DNA of 64,000 bases from Scedosporium boydii (taxonomy: Eukaryota > Ascomycota > Sordariomycetes > Microascales > Microascaceae): contig NJFT01000203.1 of the NCBI GenBank assembly GCA_002221725.1, positions 1 through 64,000 of the forward strand, read 5' to 3'. Position numbers and translations under genes: made by a program. The notes below the pieces were generated by a model. That model worked only from the letters and a program-made list of their open reading frames with translations, was not told where the DNA came from and ran no database searches. Positions 30,525-41,332 of this stretch are shown here, piece after piece (position 1 is the first letter of the stretch; every line of letters starts with the position of its first letter).

Positions 30525-31100
30525 ATGAAACGGGATTCGAAATACGGGGAGGCCCTCTCAGAGCTTTACCTCGATCTGGTCGTCAAGATGGACGCCCTAA
30601 AGCTTCGAAAGAAGAAAGAAATGGAGTCTATCGACAGGAGGAGGCGAACGAGCGAACTCCACTCCTACCACTGTTCCATGGCAAGATCCTTGATGGCCGA
30701 CAGGACTTGGTGGAAACGATTGGTAAACCCTAGTAAAGGCTTTGTCAACGTTCAAGCTCGTGATTCTCTAAATCGGCATTATACGAAGGAGGAGAAGGAT
30801 TTAGAAGATGATATCCGTCGGGAAGAGAAGGCCCTGTATGACCACTTTTCTCATCAGTCAATTCATCTAATAGCCGACGCGGCTGGGCTAAGGGTTGGCG
30901 CGGTCGAGGGGTGTAAGACGTGTAAGGACGAGAACGACGAGAACGGCGAGAGGAATGAGAAGGATGAGAAGGATGAGAAGGACGAGATGCTTGGGAAGCT
31001 CCACACCATTATTGTTGCTGCCGCTGTAGACGGCGCCACCGCTGCAAGTGCTGTTGCCGTGGCCAGGGAGACATTGCCGTGGCAAAATAGAGCATTTTAA
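30525..31100 (+). CDS. Hypothetical charged coiled-coil protein
   Basis: ATG 30525 gives 191 residues: a Lys/Arg/Glu-rich helical N-terminal half (LDLVVKMDALKLRKKKEMES), a central acidic nonapeptide-like repeat of Glu-Lys-Asp units near residues 135-155 coded by AAGGAYGAG repeats, and an Ala/Val-rich C-terminal helix (IIVAAAVDGATAASAVAVA). A second frame beginning at 30428 (MFDRVSRAKKSQYRDIRRHV) reads straight into the start of this one apart from a one-base shift near the AAAA at 30521-30524. The true start may therefore lie at 30428 with a frameshift, since the only GT..AG pair there would make a 26-nt intron. No domain recognised. Confidence 0.45.
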   Translation: MKRDSKYGEALSELYLDLVVKMDALKLRKKKEMESIDRRRRTSELHSYHCSMARSLMADRTWWKRLVNPSKGFVNVQARDSLNRHYTKEEKDLEDDIRREEKALYDHFSHQSIHLIADAAGLRVGAVEGCKTCKDENDENGERNEKDEKDEKDEMLGKLHTIIVAAAVDGATAASAVAVARETLPWQNRAF

Positions 31101-33642
31101 AACCCGCGTTGAGAAACGGCCCCAGCGAAAGCTAAAGTATCACGCGAAGAAAAGAGTAAACAAACGGCAAAAAAGATCGCATGCGCTGCTCTGGTTAGAC
31201 TTCGACTGAAGCAATTTCCCGCTGGACACGTAGCTACGAAAATAGTTTTTGTCTTTCCCAACTTCCTCAGCGCTCCAAGTGACGGATACGCCATTCAGTC
31301 GCAGTGCTGGTGTTGAGCTGCTCGGTTGGGAGTTCCATGATCTCACAGGCAAAGGATCATTAACGTGGCGGAGCCTGGTTGTGTCAACTGTCGAGGAAGG
31401 TGCAGAGGTGCAGAGGGGCGAAAGCGTTCTTTCCCTTGCTACCTCAATATACATCACTCCTTCCAGAAGGAAACGGCCGAGTTGCCTATATATTAATGTT
31501 TTTACTGATTAGTTGGAATTGGGGAAGTAACTAGAAACCAATGTTTGTGCTAATATTGAATGAAATGGAAAGGCTTGGGAATGGAAGAATTCATAATCAA
31601 CTTTTCATGGTGGACAGACGCCATCCAATTCCGACGTTCCTTCCACATTCCATGGACATGCCCATCCGCCATCTTTCCGCCAGCCAATCAGCCGCACGGC
31701 ATTCGATGGCTGGCATCCCAATTAGGCAAGATGATCTCGACCTGACGAGAGTCTGGACACATTGAAGGAAATGTGGATTCGGTGGCAGGAGGACCATAGA
31801 CCGTGACTTCCCTGGTAATTGAACCTCTTACGATGAATTGGGTATATATCAATGATGGGTCGTGGAAAGTACAGTTCTGCTCAAATGTACACTTGTCTTC
31901 TATTACGCAGTGGACGAGGATCAGAAGGAATTTGGCATGCCGAAGTTGATCTCCCCTACTTCTTGACATCTGCTCCTCCTCTCCCCCGATGGCGGCGAAC
32001 AAGAATTCAATCGCGTCATCGCTGGCCCACCTCCTGGAATGTCTTGCTGTTCGTCGTCCTTGTACAGTTTGAAGTGTTCTTTGGCGTCTTCCCAGTCTCG
32101 GGTCTAAGTGAGCACTTTGTGGTCGGTGTCCACGGAAGCGGAACATCCCAATGTCGGCCGCTGCGTTTCTCGAATGCTACCGTCAAGACCAGGAAAATAA
32201 CTAGATGTACTGTCTATGCAAGGGCCGAGCTCAATTGAGATTAACACCATCACCCCTGGACACGGCAGGGGCCAGTGAGCCAACTGCAATTTTTCATCTT
32301 CGAGCATACATCCATCCAAGTGTTATTGAGTTGCTTGGTACTTCCATGTTTTGTTGTGTGTCATCGCGTGCCTTCATCGTCGGGACTACCACTCAGATCA
32401 ATGATAGTACGAGGGTGAATTGGGAGCACTCGCAACGTCAGAGCTGCTGACGAGAGAAGGGCGGACAGTTTTATGGCTGAGTTGTTTAATGGGATCTCAG
32501 ACGAAGATCGAACCAAGATACAAGTGTGGAGTAAAGTGTCTCTCAAGGATAAAGGCTCCCAACACTTTGCCAAGAACCCGTGGTCGGCCTCTTGGAGCAG
32601 CTCATATTTTGGAGCTGACTCGAGATGCTGGAACTTCCCATGCGGCTTCTTGAATTAATTTCGTTTCCGTTATTCAAGAGGCATATTCGTAGCCCCACTC
32701 TAGAGCGTTTCGTAAAGCCGTCTCAGAATGAACCCGAGAAGACGCAGCAAGGCTCCCCAGACGCCCTCCTAGTCGAGGTACTTCTCATCCGCCAAAATCT
32801 GAGGGCTTTTGATCACGTCTCATTGGCAGTTACCAGCAGGTATCTGCACAGTTTCGGAAAAGATGTATTGAAACTCGAGGCCGACAACCGCTCCAGCTTG
32901 TTGATGAGTCCCCAATGATCTGGGATACTTGTGGACATGCGGACGGTGTTTTACAGCTTTCTCCTCGCGAAAGTGCCACCTGTCTGGTGGGTATAAAGAC
33001 GGGAGCGTCCAGCTACCAGTGGTGTTCATGAGCTGGTCTAACCTTGGCCCAGGGAGAAGCCCGCATGATCTGCGAGGGGTCCCGTTTAGGGACCGCAGAG
33101 GTACCCTGTGAGAGAAACCCCTCAAAGTCGACTCTGACCATGTTCGCGCTCTTAGATCCGGGACAATGCCACACTGGTAGTTAGGTGGGCACAGCGGCCC
33201 CTGAAAAGCCATCAGTGAGGAGCGACCAGGTCTAAAGAGTTGAAGTCTGACGATCGATGGGTCGAATTTGGGCCGAAAAGTGCCTATCTCCTTCTCTACT
33301 GAGGCGTTACACGGCGAGGCTAGGTTGTTAAGTTTGGGCTTCTCGGTGTTGGAGAAGAAGACGGGAATAACTCAGATGTCGGCGCAGGGCTAAGGTTTGT
33401 CCGTATTATTAGCTGAGTATTCTTCGTATAAGCGCATTCGGGTCCCCGCGGCTCTAAAGTGAGTGGCAGAGGTCGCAGGGCGCATTAAATGCGACGGCAA
33501 TGTCACCTGCGCCCTCTCTAACCCCGCCTTGACAGATTCATTAATATCTTGTCCTTTCCACCATCAATCGAACATTGTCCTGTAGTGTGTCAGAATAATA
33601 TCAGCCACTTCCTCTCCAGCTAAGCACATCCGGATTCCCAAG
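31101..33642. other. Long gene-poor region with possible gene fragments
   Basis: 2.5 kb without an intact gene. Possible remnants: a minus-strand stretch ending at 31688 with CTFEQNCTFHDPSLIYTQFI and further coherent residues but no start; plus-strand 31249-31512; and plus-strand about 32760-32918, where LLVEVLLIRQNLRAFDHVSL followed by AVTSRYLHSFGKDVL resembles the start of a fungal F-box-type domain. None has an intact start, splice pattern and end. The stretch looks like decayed coding sequence. Confidence 0.4.
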
Positions 33643-34707
33643 ATGCGCGACGGAGTGGTCACGATAACTTCCCGGTGCCACTGTAAGGCTCAAGTATTCA
33701 CTACGCAAGTCGCCGAGTCTGCTCTTCCCTTGCAATGCACGCCATGCCATTGCAACTCGTGCAGGCACTCAACGGGGCAACTATACTATCCGGGAGTAGA
33801 GTGGCCCAATGCCGACGAGGACTTGTCCAGTCTCAAGAAATACCAGTTCTCGGAAACTCTGTTTAAATATTTCTGCGGTACCTGCTCCACCTTCATGTTT
33901 TTCAAACGAAATACTCCAGGAGCCAAACCCGACGTCTCCACAGGCACTCTGAACAACGATGTTCCCAATCTGGTCGAGTACGCAAGCCACATCTTCGTCG
34001 GCGATACTCGAGACGGAGGGGGCTCAATGTGGCTTCGAACCAGTTGGAAAGACGGAAGACCTCTCCAGCGATGGGATACTTGGCACGACGCTCGTGTTCC
34101 CGGTAGCAAGGAGCTTCCGTTGGATTGGCCCGGACTGCCTGACCCCTTGTCCCACTCAAAGCTAGTCGAGTCGGGGACGACACCGTTTTATTGCCACTGT
34201 CGGGGTGTCAACTTCCTGGTCAGGAGTGCTAGAGACATGGAACATCGTCCCAAGGAGGATCTCCCTCCGTTCGTCGACCCGAAGACGTACAGATATCTAG
34301 CACTCACCTGTGTCTGTGATTGGTGTCGCAGCTCAAGCGGAGTCGACGTGCCGAATTGGGCATTCGCCGACTTAGCGCACATCGAATTTCACCCTAGCGA
34401 CACTGCTTCAGACTCCGCTGGTGTATCCCAGCCATTCCCCGCCAGTGTCGCCGCGCTCAAAGAAGCCGTGTCGTCCCCGAATAAAGACCCGCGCCTTGGG
34501 AAGTTGACGTTTTACCAGACCTCTCCGGACGTACAGAGGTATTTCTGCTCTCGATGCGCCGCCACTGTGTTCTATGCGGTTGGCCGCCGTCCGCACACGG
34601 TCGATTTTGCGGTGGGGGAGCGAGGGCCGAAGGGCTGCTGTCGTGGGATTATGGCCGAATGGTTAGTATCACGAATACCGAGGGTGGCTGGAGGAACAAG
34701 ATTGTGA
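33643..34707 (+). CDS. GFA/CENP-V-like zinc-binding protein, C-terminal frameshift
   Basis: ATG 33643 opens 354 residues with two tandem GFA (glutathione-dependent formaldehyde-activating)/CENP-V-type units. The first has CHCKAQ, CTPCHCNSCR and FCGTCST. The second has CHCRGVNF, CVCDWCRSSSG and YFCSRCAATVFY. These cysteines bind zinc in the family, and some members detoxify aldehyde adducts; the substrate here is unknown. After VDFAVGE (34602-34622) the expected family tail is lost. The fitting continuation (ARAEGLLSWDYGRMVS, then WRNKI and ECEEWR) lies one base out of frame and runs to a stop at 34784. The shift falls at a run of five G, so it may be a sequencing error. As read, the last 25 or so residues are out of frame. 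Confidence 0.75.
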   Translation: MRDGVVTITSRCHCKAQVFTTQVAESALPLQCTPCHCNSCRHSTGQLYYPGVEWPNADEDLSSLKKYQFSETLFKYFCGTCSTFMFFKRNTPGAKPDVSTGTLNNDVPNLVEYASHIFVGDTRDGGGSMWLRTSWKDGRPLQRWDTWHDARVPGSKELPLDWPGLPDPLSHSKLVESGTTPFYCHCRGVNFLVRSARDMEHRPKEDLPPFVDPKTYRYLALTCVCDWCRSSSGVDVPNWAFADLAHIEFHPSDTASDSAGVSQPFPASVAALKEAVSSPNKDPRLGKLTFYQTSPDVQRYFCSRCAATVFYAVGRRPHTVDFAVGERGPKGCCRGIMAEWLVSRIPRVAGGTRL

Positions 34708-34948
34708 CGACTGCCAGGAAGGAGTGCGAGGAGTGGAGGGTAATGCGAGGATATCCTCAGGGATGGCCAAGAGTATTGGGATAATGGGTAACCTGCAGGT
34801 TGGTAGGGGCAGAGAACGAGAGGGGAACGAGAGTTAAAGACAAGAGATAGGAAAAAACAATTAATATGAAAAAGAAAAGAAAATCAAATGGAAGAGATGA
34901 AAAAAAGAAGAAAAAAAAATACAGAAGCTCAGAACAAGGAATGAATTG

Positions 34949-35038
34949 GGGGCCAACCGGGGATTGAACCCGGGACCTCTCGCAACTAAGCAGAGGGTGT
35001 TACCCTAAGCGAGAATCATACCACTAGACCATCGGCCC
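34949..35038 (-). tRNA. tRNA-Pro (AGG), intron-containing, copy 1
   Basis: On the minus strand: acceptor GGGCCGA with TTGGCCC, D arm GTCTAGTGGTATGA, anticodon stem CTCGC/GCGAG with loop TTAGGGT (anticodon AGG), and T arm CCGGG-TTCAATC-CCCGG. An 18-nt intron (34985-35002) follows the anticodon. Removal leaves 72 nt. It is identical in sequence, intron included, to the copy at 53886-53975. The downstream T-rich stretch (A-rich on the plus strand near 34910) can terminate Pol III. Confidence 0.93.
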
Positions 35039-35434
35039 TTGCTCCCATTCTGGGTTCTGTTGTGGATTGTTGACGACGGGGTTTCTTATCTAGCCCTAAA
35101 CAGCCTGGATCTGGAATGTTAATTAACCACTTTAGCTTCTCAAACAATTTGTGGCGTCCGGCCGTGCTCCGCTTCAATATCCGGCTACCGCAGAGGGCCT
35201 GGCATACGAAGGGACCGAATCCTGTGTTTGACCTCCTCGAGTTGGGGGACGCCCTTGTGCTCGCAGCATGTTCTAGTATTTTCCGCTGAGCCGCAAACCG
35301 ACTTGTCCACTATTTCATTTCTCATTTGCACGCTCACTGAGATCTTTTGGGATGAGAGTTGATTTACGATTAACATCCCGTTACCGCGGTGGCTGTTGTT
35401 CATATTCAGCTAAGCGACAGCCTGTGTGTCCATG
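35039..35434. other. Intergenic region, nothing recognised
   Basis: Upstream flank of the tRNA and 3' flank of the lyase gene. A 72-codon minus-strand frame (35185-35403) has no motif. Confidence 0.5.
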
Positions 35435-37326
35435 TCAATACACATAGGCAGCCGGACTATTAGGCCCGACAGGCCCCTGAAGCTCAATCGCATCAACAAT
35501 GTAATTGGCGCTCAGGAACCCCTGGTCGCCCGATCCGAACACCCCAAGTGTCAGAGTATTCTCTCCCGTCTTCAAGGCTGACGCGGGAACATCCCATGTA
35601 TACTGCTCTCCGTAACCTCGATAGGCCCCGCGAGTGACTCCCCGGGAATCGATGAGTTTCTGATCAAAGAGTTAGCAATTCATCATCTACTCGGAAGTAC
35701 CAGATTCGGAGGATACGTGGGTGGGACATACGGGTGCACCGGGGTCTTTCCCCTGCCAGCTATTGATTTTCACATTCGGTCGTCCGCCTTTAAACGAGAG
35801 CGTCGTGCTCACGCGCAAAACTGTTTCAGTTACTTGGTCGGCCTGCAAGTTGAAAGTAACAGTGGCCACTCCACCCTCCTTCGAGAATAGCGCCATAGGG
35901 AACTCTTCCGGCTTCGACTTTCCGACGACGTAGTTCCCTCCCCAGCTGGTCATACGAACGTCCGAGGGGTGCATCCGTTCAATCCGGTCGCCGTTCTTCA
36001 ACTCGAATGGCTGGCCGTCAAAGTCACCGATGCGGAAAATAACAGGCGGTAACTTTTCGGTCGAGATAATGTTTTTGGTCCCCGTCTGTCCGGCGACAAT
36101 GGTGACTTTGTCGTCGGCGATCGGGAACTCACCTCGGTAGAGCTTCATAGTGTACGTGCCGGGTTTCATCGGTGGGGAGGTGTAATTGCCCTCGACGGTG
36201 GCCTTGGTCCAGTATTGCGCGGCCTCGTTATACCAGTGCACCACGGCCTCGAAACCCTGAGGTACCCCACCAGCTACTCCGCTCACTTGTCCTCTTCCAT
36301 TCGTCGGGACGTACCCTTGGATGTCGAGAACTTCGAAAAAGCTAGTGTCGATATCCCCAGAGGGTTGCTCTCCGGTCCTGAAAAATAAAATGTTAGCTAA
36401 ATCATGCTCTGCCAGTATTAGTTAGAAGGTGAGCATACGTGAAACGCATGGCGTATGGACCCATCAGACCAAATCTCCAGGGCTCAGTTCGAACGTGTCC
36501 GCTATTCATGTACCAGTAGAGCTCTTGATCGTCGCCGCTCTGAGTGTTAATGTCTCTCATAAAAGGGCCGCCAGATGACGTTTCGTAGGCCACCCCGGGC
36601 ATAATCATCCAGATTCCTACTTTCTAGATGCGAGGGCTACATTAGCGCCTGCTGGATGGCAATCTCAATGTCAATACTAACCGGGCCCGTCACACCATGG
36701 ACGATATCGTCGATAAAGCGGTCCGCAGTGTACATCTTGCACCGCGTCTCACCATTCGGACACTTAAAAGTATCTTTTCCCTCAAAGGCCGTGCAGCCAT
36801 CGAGCGTACCCGCCGTGCCGTGCCAGCCGTCCGGGACAGCCGATCGACGGAGACGAGCTAGCCACCGGAGCTCACCCGGATCGACTTCGCCGGTAATATA
36901 TGTGGCCATATATATCGTGGCATCATCAGGCTTGGCCACGAGATACTGGGTAAGCGGCGCTGACCCGGCCTTGATCGTGATCTTGACGTAGCCATTTTTG
37001 GTCTCTGCTGCCACTTGGGAGTTGCCCAGTCCAGAGTTTATTTGCGTCATTTTGCTTGTTCCTTGATACTCGACTCCATTGTACTTTAGACTTGTGATGT
37101 CCCCCGTCGACCTGAAAATAGTATTAATGAGCGTGAGCTCTTGGATCAAGACGAACAGGCTAGAAATGAGGACGGATATTTAGTACTTGCTGACGTCAAA
37201 TACTAGACCAGCATTAGTATCAACCTGGTATGAATTTCCTGCTGTCGCCAGGCCAAATGCTGCCTGAGCCGAGGTGAAGCAGATCGAAAGGTTTGCTAGG
37301 TAGGCGAGGAAGTGCGCGGAAAACAT
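35435..37326 (-). CDS. Rhamnogalacturonan lyase, polysaccharide lyase family 4 (five exons)
   Basis: Exons, reading leftward: 37187-37326, 36682-37111, 36439-36623, 35732-36377, 35435-35659. All introns (58-75 nt) keep phase, giving 541 residues. Residues 1-22 are a signal peptide ([20 protein letters not shown]). The mature protein begins [15 protein letters not shown], as in Aspergillus RglA-type PL4 enzymes. It cleaves the rhamnose-galacturonate backbone of pectin by beta-elimination outside the cell. Lys172 in GETRCKMY and His233 in [14 protein letters not shown] correspond to the catalytic Lys150 and His210 reported for the A. aculeatus enzyme. Downstream lie the FnIII-like domain ([12 protein letters not shown]) and the carbohydrate-binding C-terminal domain ([17 protein letters not shown] motif). 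The gene looks intact and the enzyme active. Confidence 0.92.
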
Positions 37327-38370
37327 TGTGGTGAACCGATGAAATGCAGTTGCGGAGGATGGGTAGAGATTCTCAAGGGTCCATGCCTGGAACAAACTTT
37401 CAACTTACTATGTAAGTAGTAACTGATTAACAACGACCTACGCTAATAATGGCGAAGAAAAGGCCTCTATTTTATAATTCTCGGTCCCCAGCTTCCGGGT
37501 TCAAAGAGGGGGTCATCTTCGGAAGCACCCAATACGCCTACCTCTTACGACGGTCCATGTAATAGTTAATTGCGTGTAGCCCTTCTAGAACTGAGGCACT
37601 CAATCACGTTGAGATATTGGCACGATACGCATTAATCCGTACTTCGATTGGAGCGCCACTGCTTGTGATTGATCAAATTCCGGGAAAGCACCCGTATATT
37701 TCAGCCTGATTCGTGGTTCCTCATCTATTTTCCCAGGTGCCAAAACGTATCGACAGCGGCAGGGTTAATGTAAACATATAATGAGATATTAAGTCAATTT
37801 CTAAGCCGGGGTTTCCATGGCACGATGCTTAAGGGCTCCTGCGGAAAGCATGGTGAGGAGGTGGTGATCGTGGAGAGCCGGCCTTTGAAGACAGCACCCC
37901 ACCAGCTCCGGCTTTTTTTACACTTGAAGCCCGTTTCTTTTGGAATGCGACGCACAGTCGGGTTCGGATGGCAGCGATTAGCTCCAATTGGCGCGGGTGG
38001 TGCAGATCACTTTGTCCATTTGTGATCATCCTAGCAATCTGGTGGGACTCGTCTTTGCACAAGGTTACTGAGCCATCAATATTTCACAATAAGTGCTTGC
38101 ATAATTTATAGAATTCTATCACGGTCACTCCATATCGTCTTGGTCAACGATACTCCTAACAATTCGCTGTTATGTATAGCCCAGGCTCAATATACTCCTG
38201 GTTGCAACGGATACGAGCTCCCACCTAACTCCTCATTATGATGAGTGGCAAATAGTAGCGGGTGAAGAGCACGGAGATAAAATGAGCGTCCATAATCCTC
38301 AATACTCAACCAGCAGCCCCGAATTGTCTTCGAGAGAGGCATTCGGTGAAATAACCCATGAAACCAGATC
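37327..38370. other. Intergenic region holding one copy of a dispersed repeat
   Basis: Promoter side of the lyase gene and 3' flank of the hydrolase gene. It contains the repeat at 37674-37741. Short mirror frames at 37825-38062 are not called. Confidence 0.5.
37674..37741 (+). repeat. Diverged dispersed repeat, copy A
   Basis: About 68 bp shared with 53130-53207: both begin GTGATTGATCAWATTC and share TATTTCAGCCTGA followed by TCGTGG and a pyrimidine-rich tail ending in CCCAG. By eye about three quarters of positions match, with small gaps. It could be a relic of a mobile element. Confidence 0.55.
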
Positions 38371-39509
38371 TTATTCTTCCTTGACTTCAAATTTATATGA
38401 CGGCGAGGGGTTAGAAAGAACCCACTTGATGCCTTCCTCGATGACTTTATCCCATCTAGCCGAGGCAGATAGCTTCGAGCCATATCGACGAAATGCGTGA
38501 GGCAGTCCCTTGAAGACATTAATGTTCGTAGGAACTCTAAGTACAACATATAATCGTAGATTAGCTGACGAGGAACTCGCTGTAATGTGGGAAAAAGTAA
38601 TGGTCCTTACCCAGCATCCGTCAGCAACTTGGCATAAAGAAGCCCTTCATCTCTCAATGGATCCAGACCAGTCACACCCACCACTGTTGGGGGGAGGCCC
38701 TTCACATCCTCTAAGCTAGCATTCCCGGGGTTGAGTTTCAAGTCGTCCACTTGGGGGTCCTCAATCTTCAAAAGGTCTGTGAAAATCTTGCAGGTCTCCA
38801 ATGACAGGACCGGCGCGTTCTTGCATTCCTCATAGGAGGAAATCGATGGGTGCTTCAGCTTTTTCAGCTGCGGCTCGTAGCAGTACATGTTGACAACGCA
38901 GGGTATCATCAGAATTTGGCCACGGAGCTCCGGATACTTGACGGTTACGGCGGATTTGCCCAGTTTCTTCTGAAGAACAAGGGAAGCAGCAAGTTGCGCA
39001 CCTGCTGAAACTCCACCAATTACAATCTCTTGATGATCTGTGCCCAGCTCCCCAGTATTCTGGTGATCCCACTCGAAGGCGTCCTCTGTATCGTTCCAAG
39101 CTGTCGGATAAGTGTTCTCGGGTATGTGGCGGTAATTCACGTTGTGTACTATCACCTGAGCGTTGATGGCAATCCGGGAGCAAGTGGCATCTTCTGAGTC
39201 GAGAGTTCCGAAGAGAAATCCGCCGCCGTGAAGGTGGATGTACAGGGGCAGAACTTTGTCTTCGTCTATAGGACGATATGTTCGTGCCTCGATAGTCTCA
39301 CCATCTCGTGTGGGGATAGCGTAATCCTTAATACGGACTTGAGATTGTAGTGCTTTCAAGCCCTCCGCCGCCAGAGTCACTCTCGTGGTGTTTACCGCTC
39401 GCCTCACTTGGAGGATGGAATCATTCCGGAGTGTCGGGATTTGTGGGAGCGACTTCTCGAGAGCAAGCCACTCGTCGCTCGCAGGACCGTAACGAGAGAA
39501 ATCAGCCAT
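38371..39509 (-). CDS. Alpha/beta hydrolase, hormone-sensitive-lipase type (two exons)
   Basis: Exon 1 (38611-39509) and exon 2 (38371-38536) join over a 74-nt intron (GTAAGG..CTTAG, phase 2) to give 354 residues. The oxyanion-hole motif is HGGG at 94-97, the nucleophile is Ser168 in GGVSAGAQ, the acid is Asp283 or Asp287 in GLDPLRDEG, and the histidine is His313 in GLPHAFRRYG. These are hallmarks of the HSL branch of alpha/beta hydrolases, which cleave carboxylic esters. No signal peptide, so probably cytosolic. The catalytic Asp and His lie on either side of the intron, which supports the two-exon model. The substrate cannot be deduced. It shares the region with the GMC oxidoreductase but is divergently oriented, 1.8 kb away. 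Confidence 0.88.
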
Positions 39510-41332
39510 TTTGTCGATTTAGGGACGAGCGGGTGAGCTAGGATAGGATGCCACGTCTGTCCTCTTGATCTCTGTTCTGTGTCAGTATGATCCCCAGTGA
39601 CGCTCGCTCTCATGCGGCCCGCGGGGATGTTGCTATACTTATTAGACCTTCTCATCCCAGCCCGCATGGATTAGCAATCCTCCCACACCCTCCGACTGCG
39701 AAATGCCTCGCTCGCATTACCAATCATAAGACTTCGGAAGGCGTTTTCAGCCGAGGCTCATCTGCACAAGCTCGATAGCGTAGACGCAGTCGTGGGCATC
39801 ACAACCCCAATCGACGATGGCGGAAGCGGGAGCGGAATTCGTTCAATCATGTCTTCCAAATCCGGCAAGTCACCCCGCACGTTCCTGGTTCTACTCCTAC
39901 GTAATCCCTTTTAGCTGCTGCTACGGTGTTGAAGGTGGAGGGATACGAGCTGGTGTCAACGTTTATGGTCCAACGATAGTCATGATATTTCATACAATTT
40001 TTCCCGTCTCTTTTTGGCAGTCTCATTACAGGACGTTTTGGGCTTGTGTTTGATAGCGAAGTAACGTCACGTGCAGACCCGTGAGACAGAGGTCCAAGCC
40101 TGTCGAGACCCAGAATACATTTCGCTTCCCTCCGCTTCACACGTCAATATACTCTCGCATCTATACTATCGTGGTGATAGAATCGTCGCCCTTCTGGCAG
40201 CGAACCAGCGCATCGTCGCATGTAGCGCACTTTTCGAGACGAGAGCTAATACTGTCTACTCCCGCGTGCAACAAGTCCATGCTATCACTATCGGTCAGGA
40301 CGATTGCCCCAAGTGCGGCATCAGCAGCGTCCGATTTGTTTTCGGTGGTGCGGATCCACTAACGCAAGACTATTTGGGAAATTGAGGATGTATCAAACTA
40401 AACTCGAGGACAGTAGCTCAGCCCTATGGCATACCCCTTGTCTCGTTAGTCTGGACTTCCATCAGTGTTCTTGGCTCACGCTGAAAATGACCGGAATATC
40501 CGCCATCCCAGTAACGGCGCCTAACGAACAGGATATCACCCCGACAGGATCGAGATCTCTCTTTCCTTCTCGAATAAGCAGATCGCTATGGTTTATAGGA
40601 CTAACTCGCTATTTCTCCCACAACTAGAATTTTAAGTGTCCGAAACGCCCAGAAAGAACCTGTTACCAAGTGTGTACGATCAAATCGGGGCACGTGGTCC
40701 TGGGGGGAACCGTCAGAATTGCCTGGTGCTATATCTTGTCTAGAACTTGTTGCATACGGACGTAAAATTCCCGGCAAGCCGGCACGTCTTCTATGTTTCG
40801 TGGGCGCTGGTGACGTGGTTCCCAAGCCGCATATCGCAACGAGCTTGAATGCCCAGGCTGGCCAGAGAGCCCCCTAGGAAGCCAGAACGATGCAGTAAAT
40901 TCAACTACGCGGACCCTTCATTTAAGGTTCATGGCGGGCACTTGAGGTCAGGTTGTCTCACGTCTGTGGCAAGTTAGCAACCAAGCGAATAATCTACCAG
41001 ACCAGAAGCTGCACAGTGGCGTAGGAATCATCAGATCATTGACGCTTTCCCTGCTTAACTACCATGGCGTATAGGTGCTGATCACATCCCTTGATCACTG
41101 CTGACTGACAAAGGCGCCAATCACACACACCATTGAAAGCACTCCGTCTGACGTCTCAGATTCTGCGATCCGACAACGAAGAGGGGTAGTTTCACGACCA
41201 TACATTGTGATTATATCCTGGCTGGGGGTTTCGATCTCATCTTAGCAGGTTCATCAACAGTCCACACTCATCGCCACTGGAGTCGGGAACAAAACGAAAA
41301 GCCAAAACAAATAGACGAAAAAACAACCGACC
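39510..41332. other. Long intergenic region between divergent genes
   Basis: 1.8 kb between the hydrolase (minus) and GMC (plus) starts. A 104-codon plus frame at 40071-40385 has a Cys-x-x-Cys but no ATG at its head and no family. Nothing else is supported. Promoters of both genes must lie here. Confidence 0.45.

Noticed and set aside
40071..40385. 104-codon plus-strand frame with a Cys-x-x-Cys
   Set aside because: It does not begin with ATG, has no family resemblance, and alternative frames overlap it.
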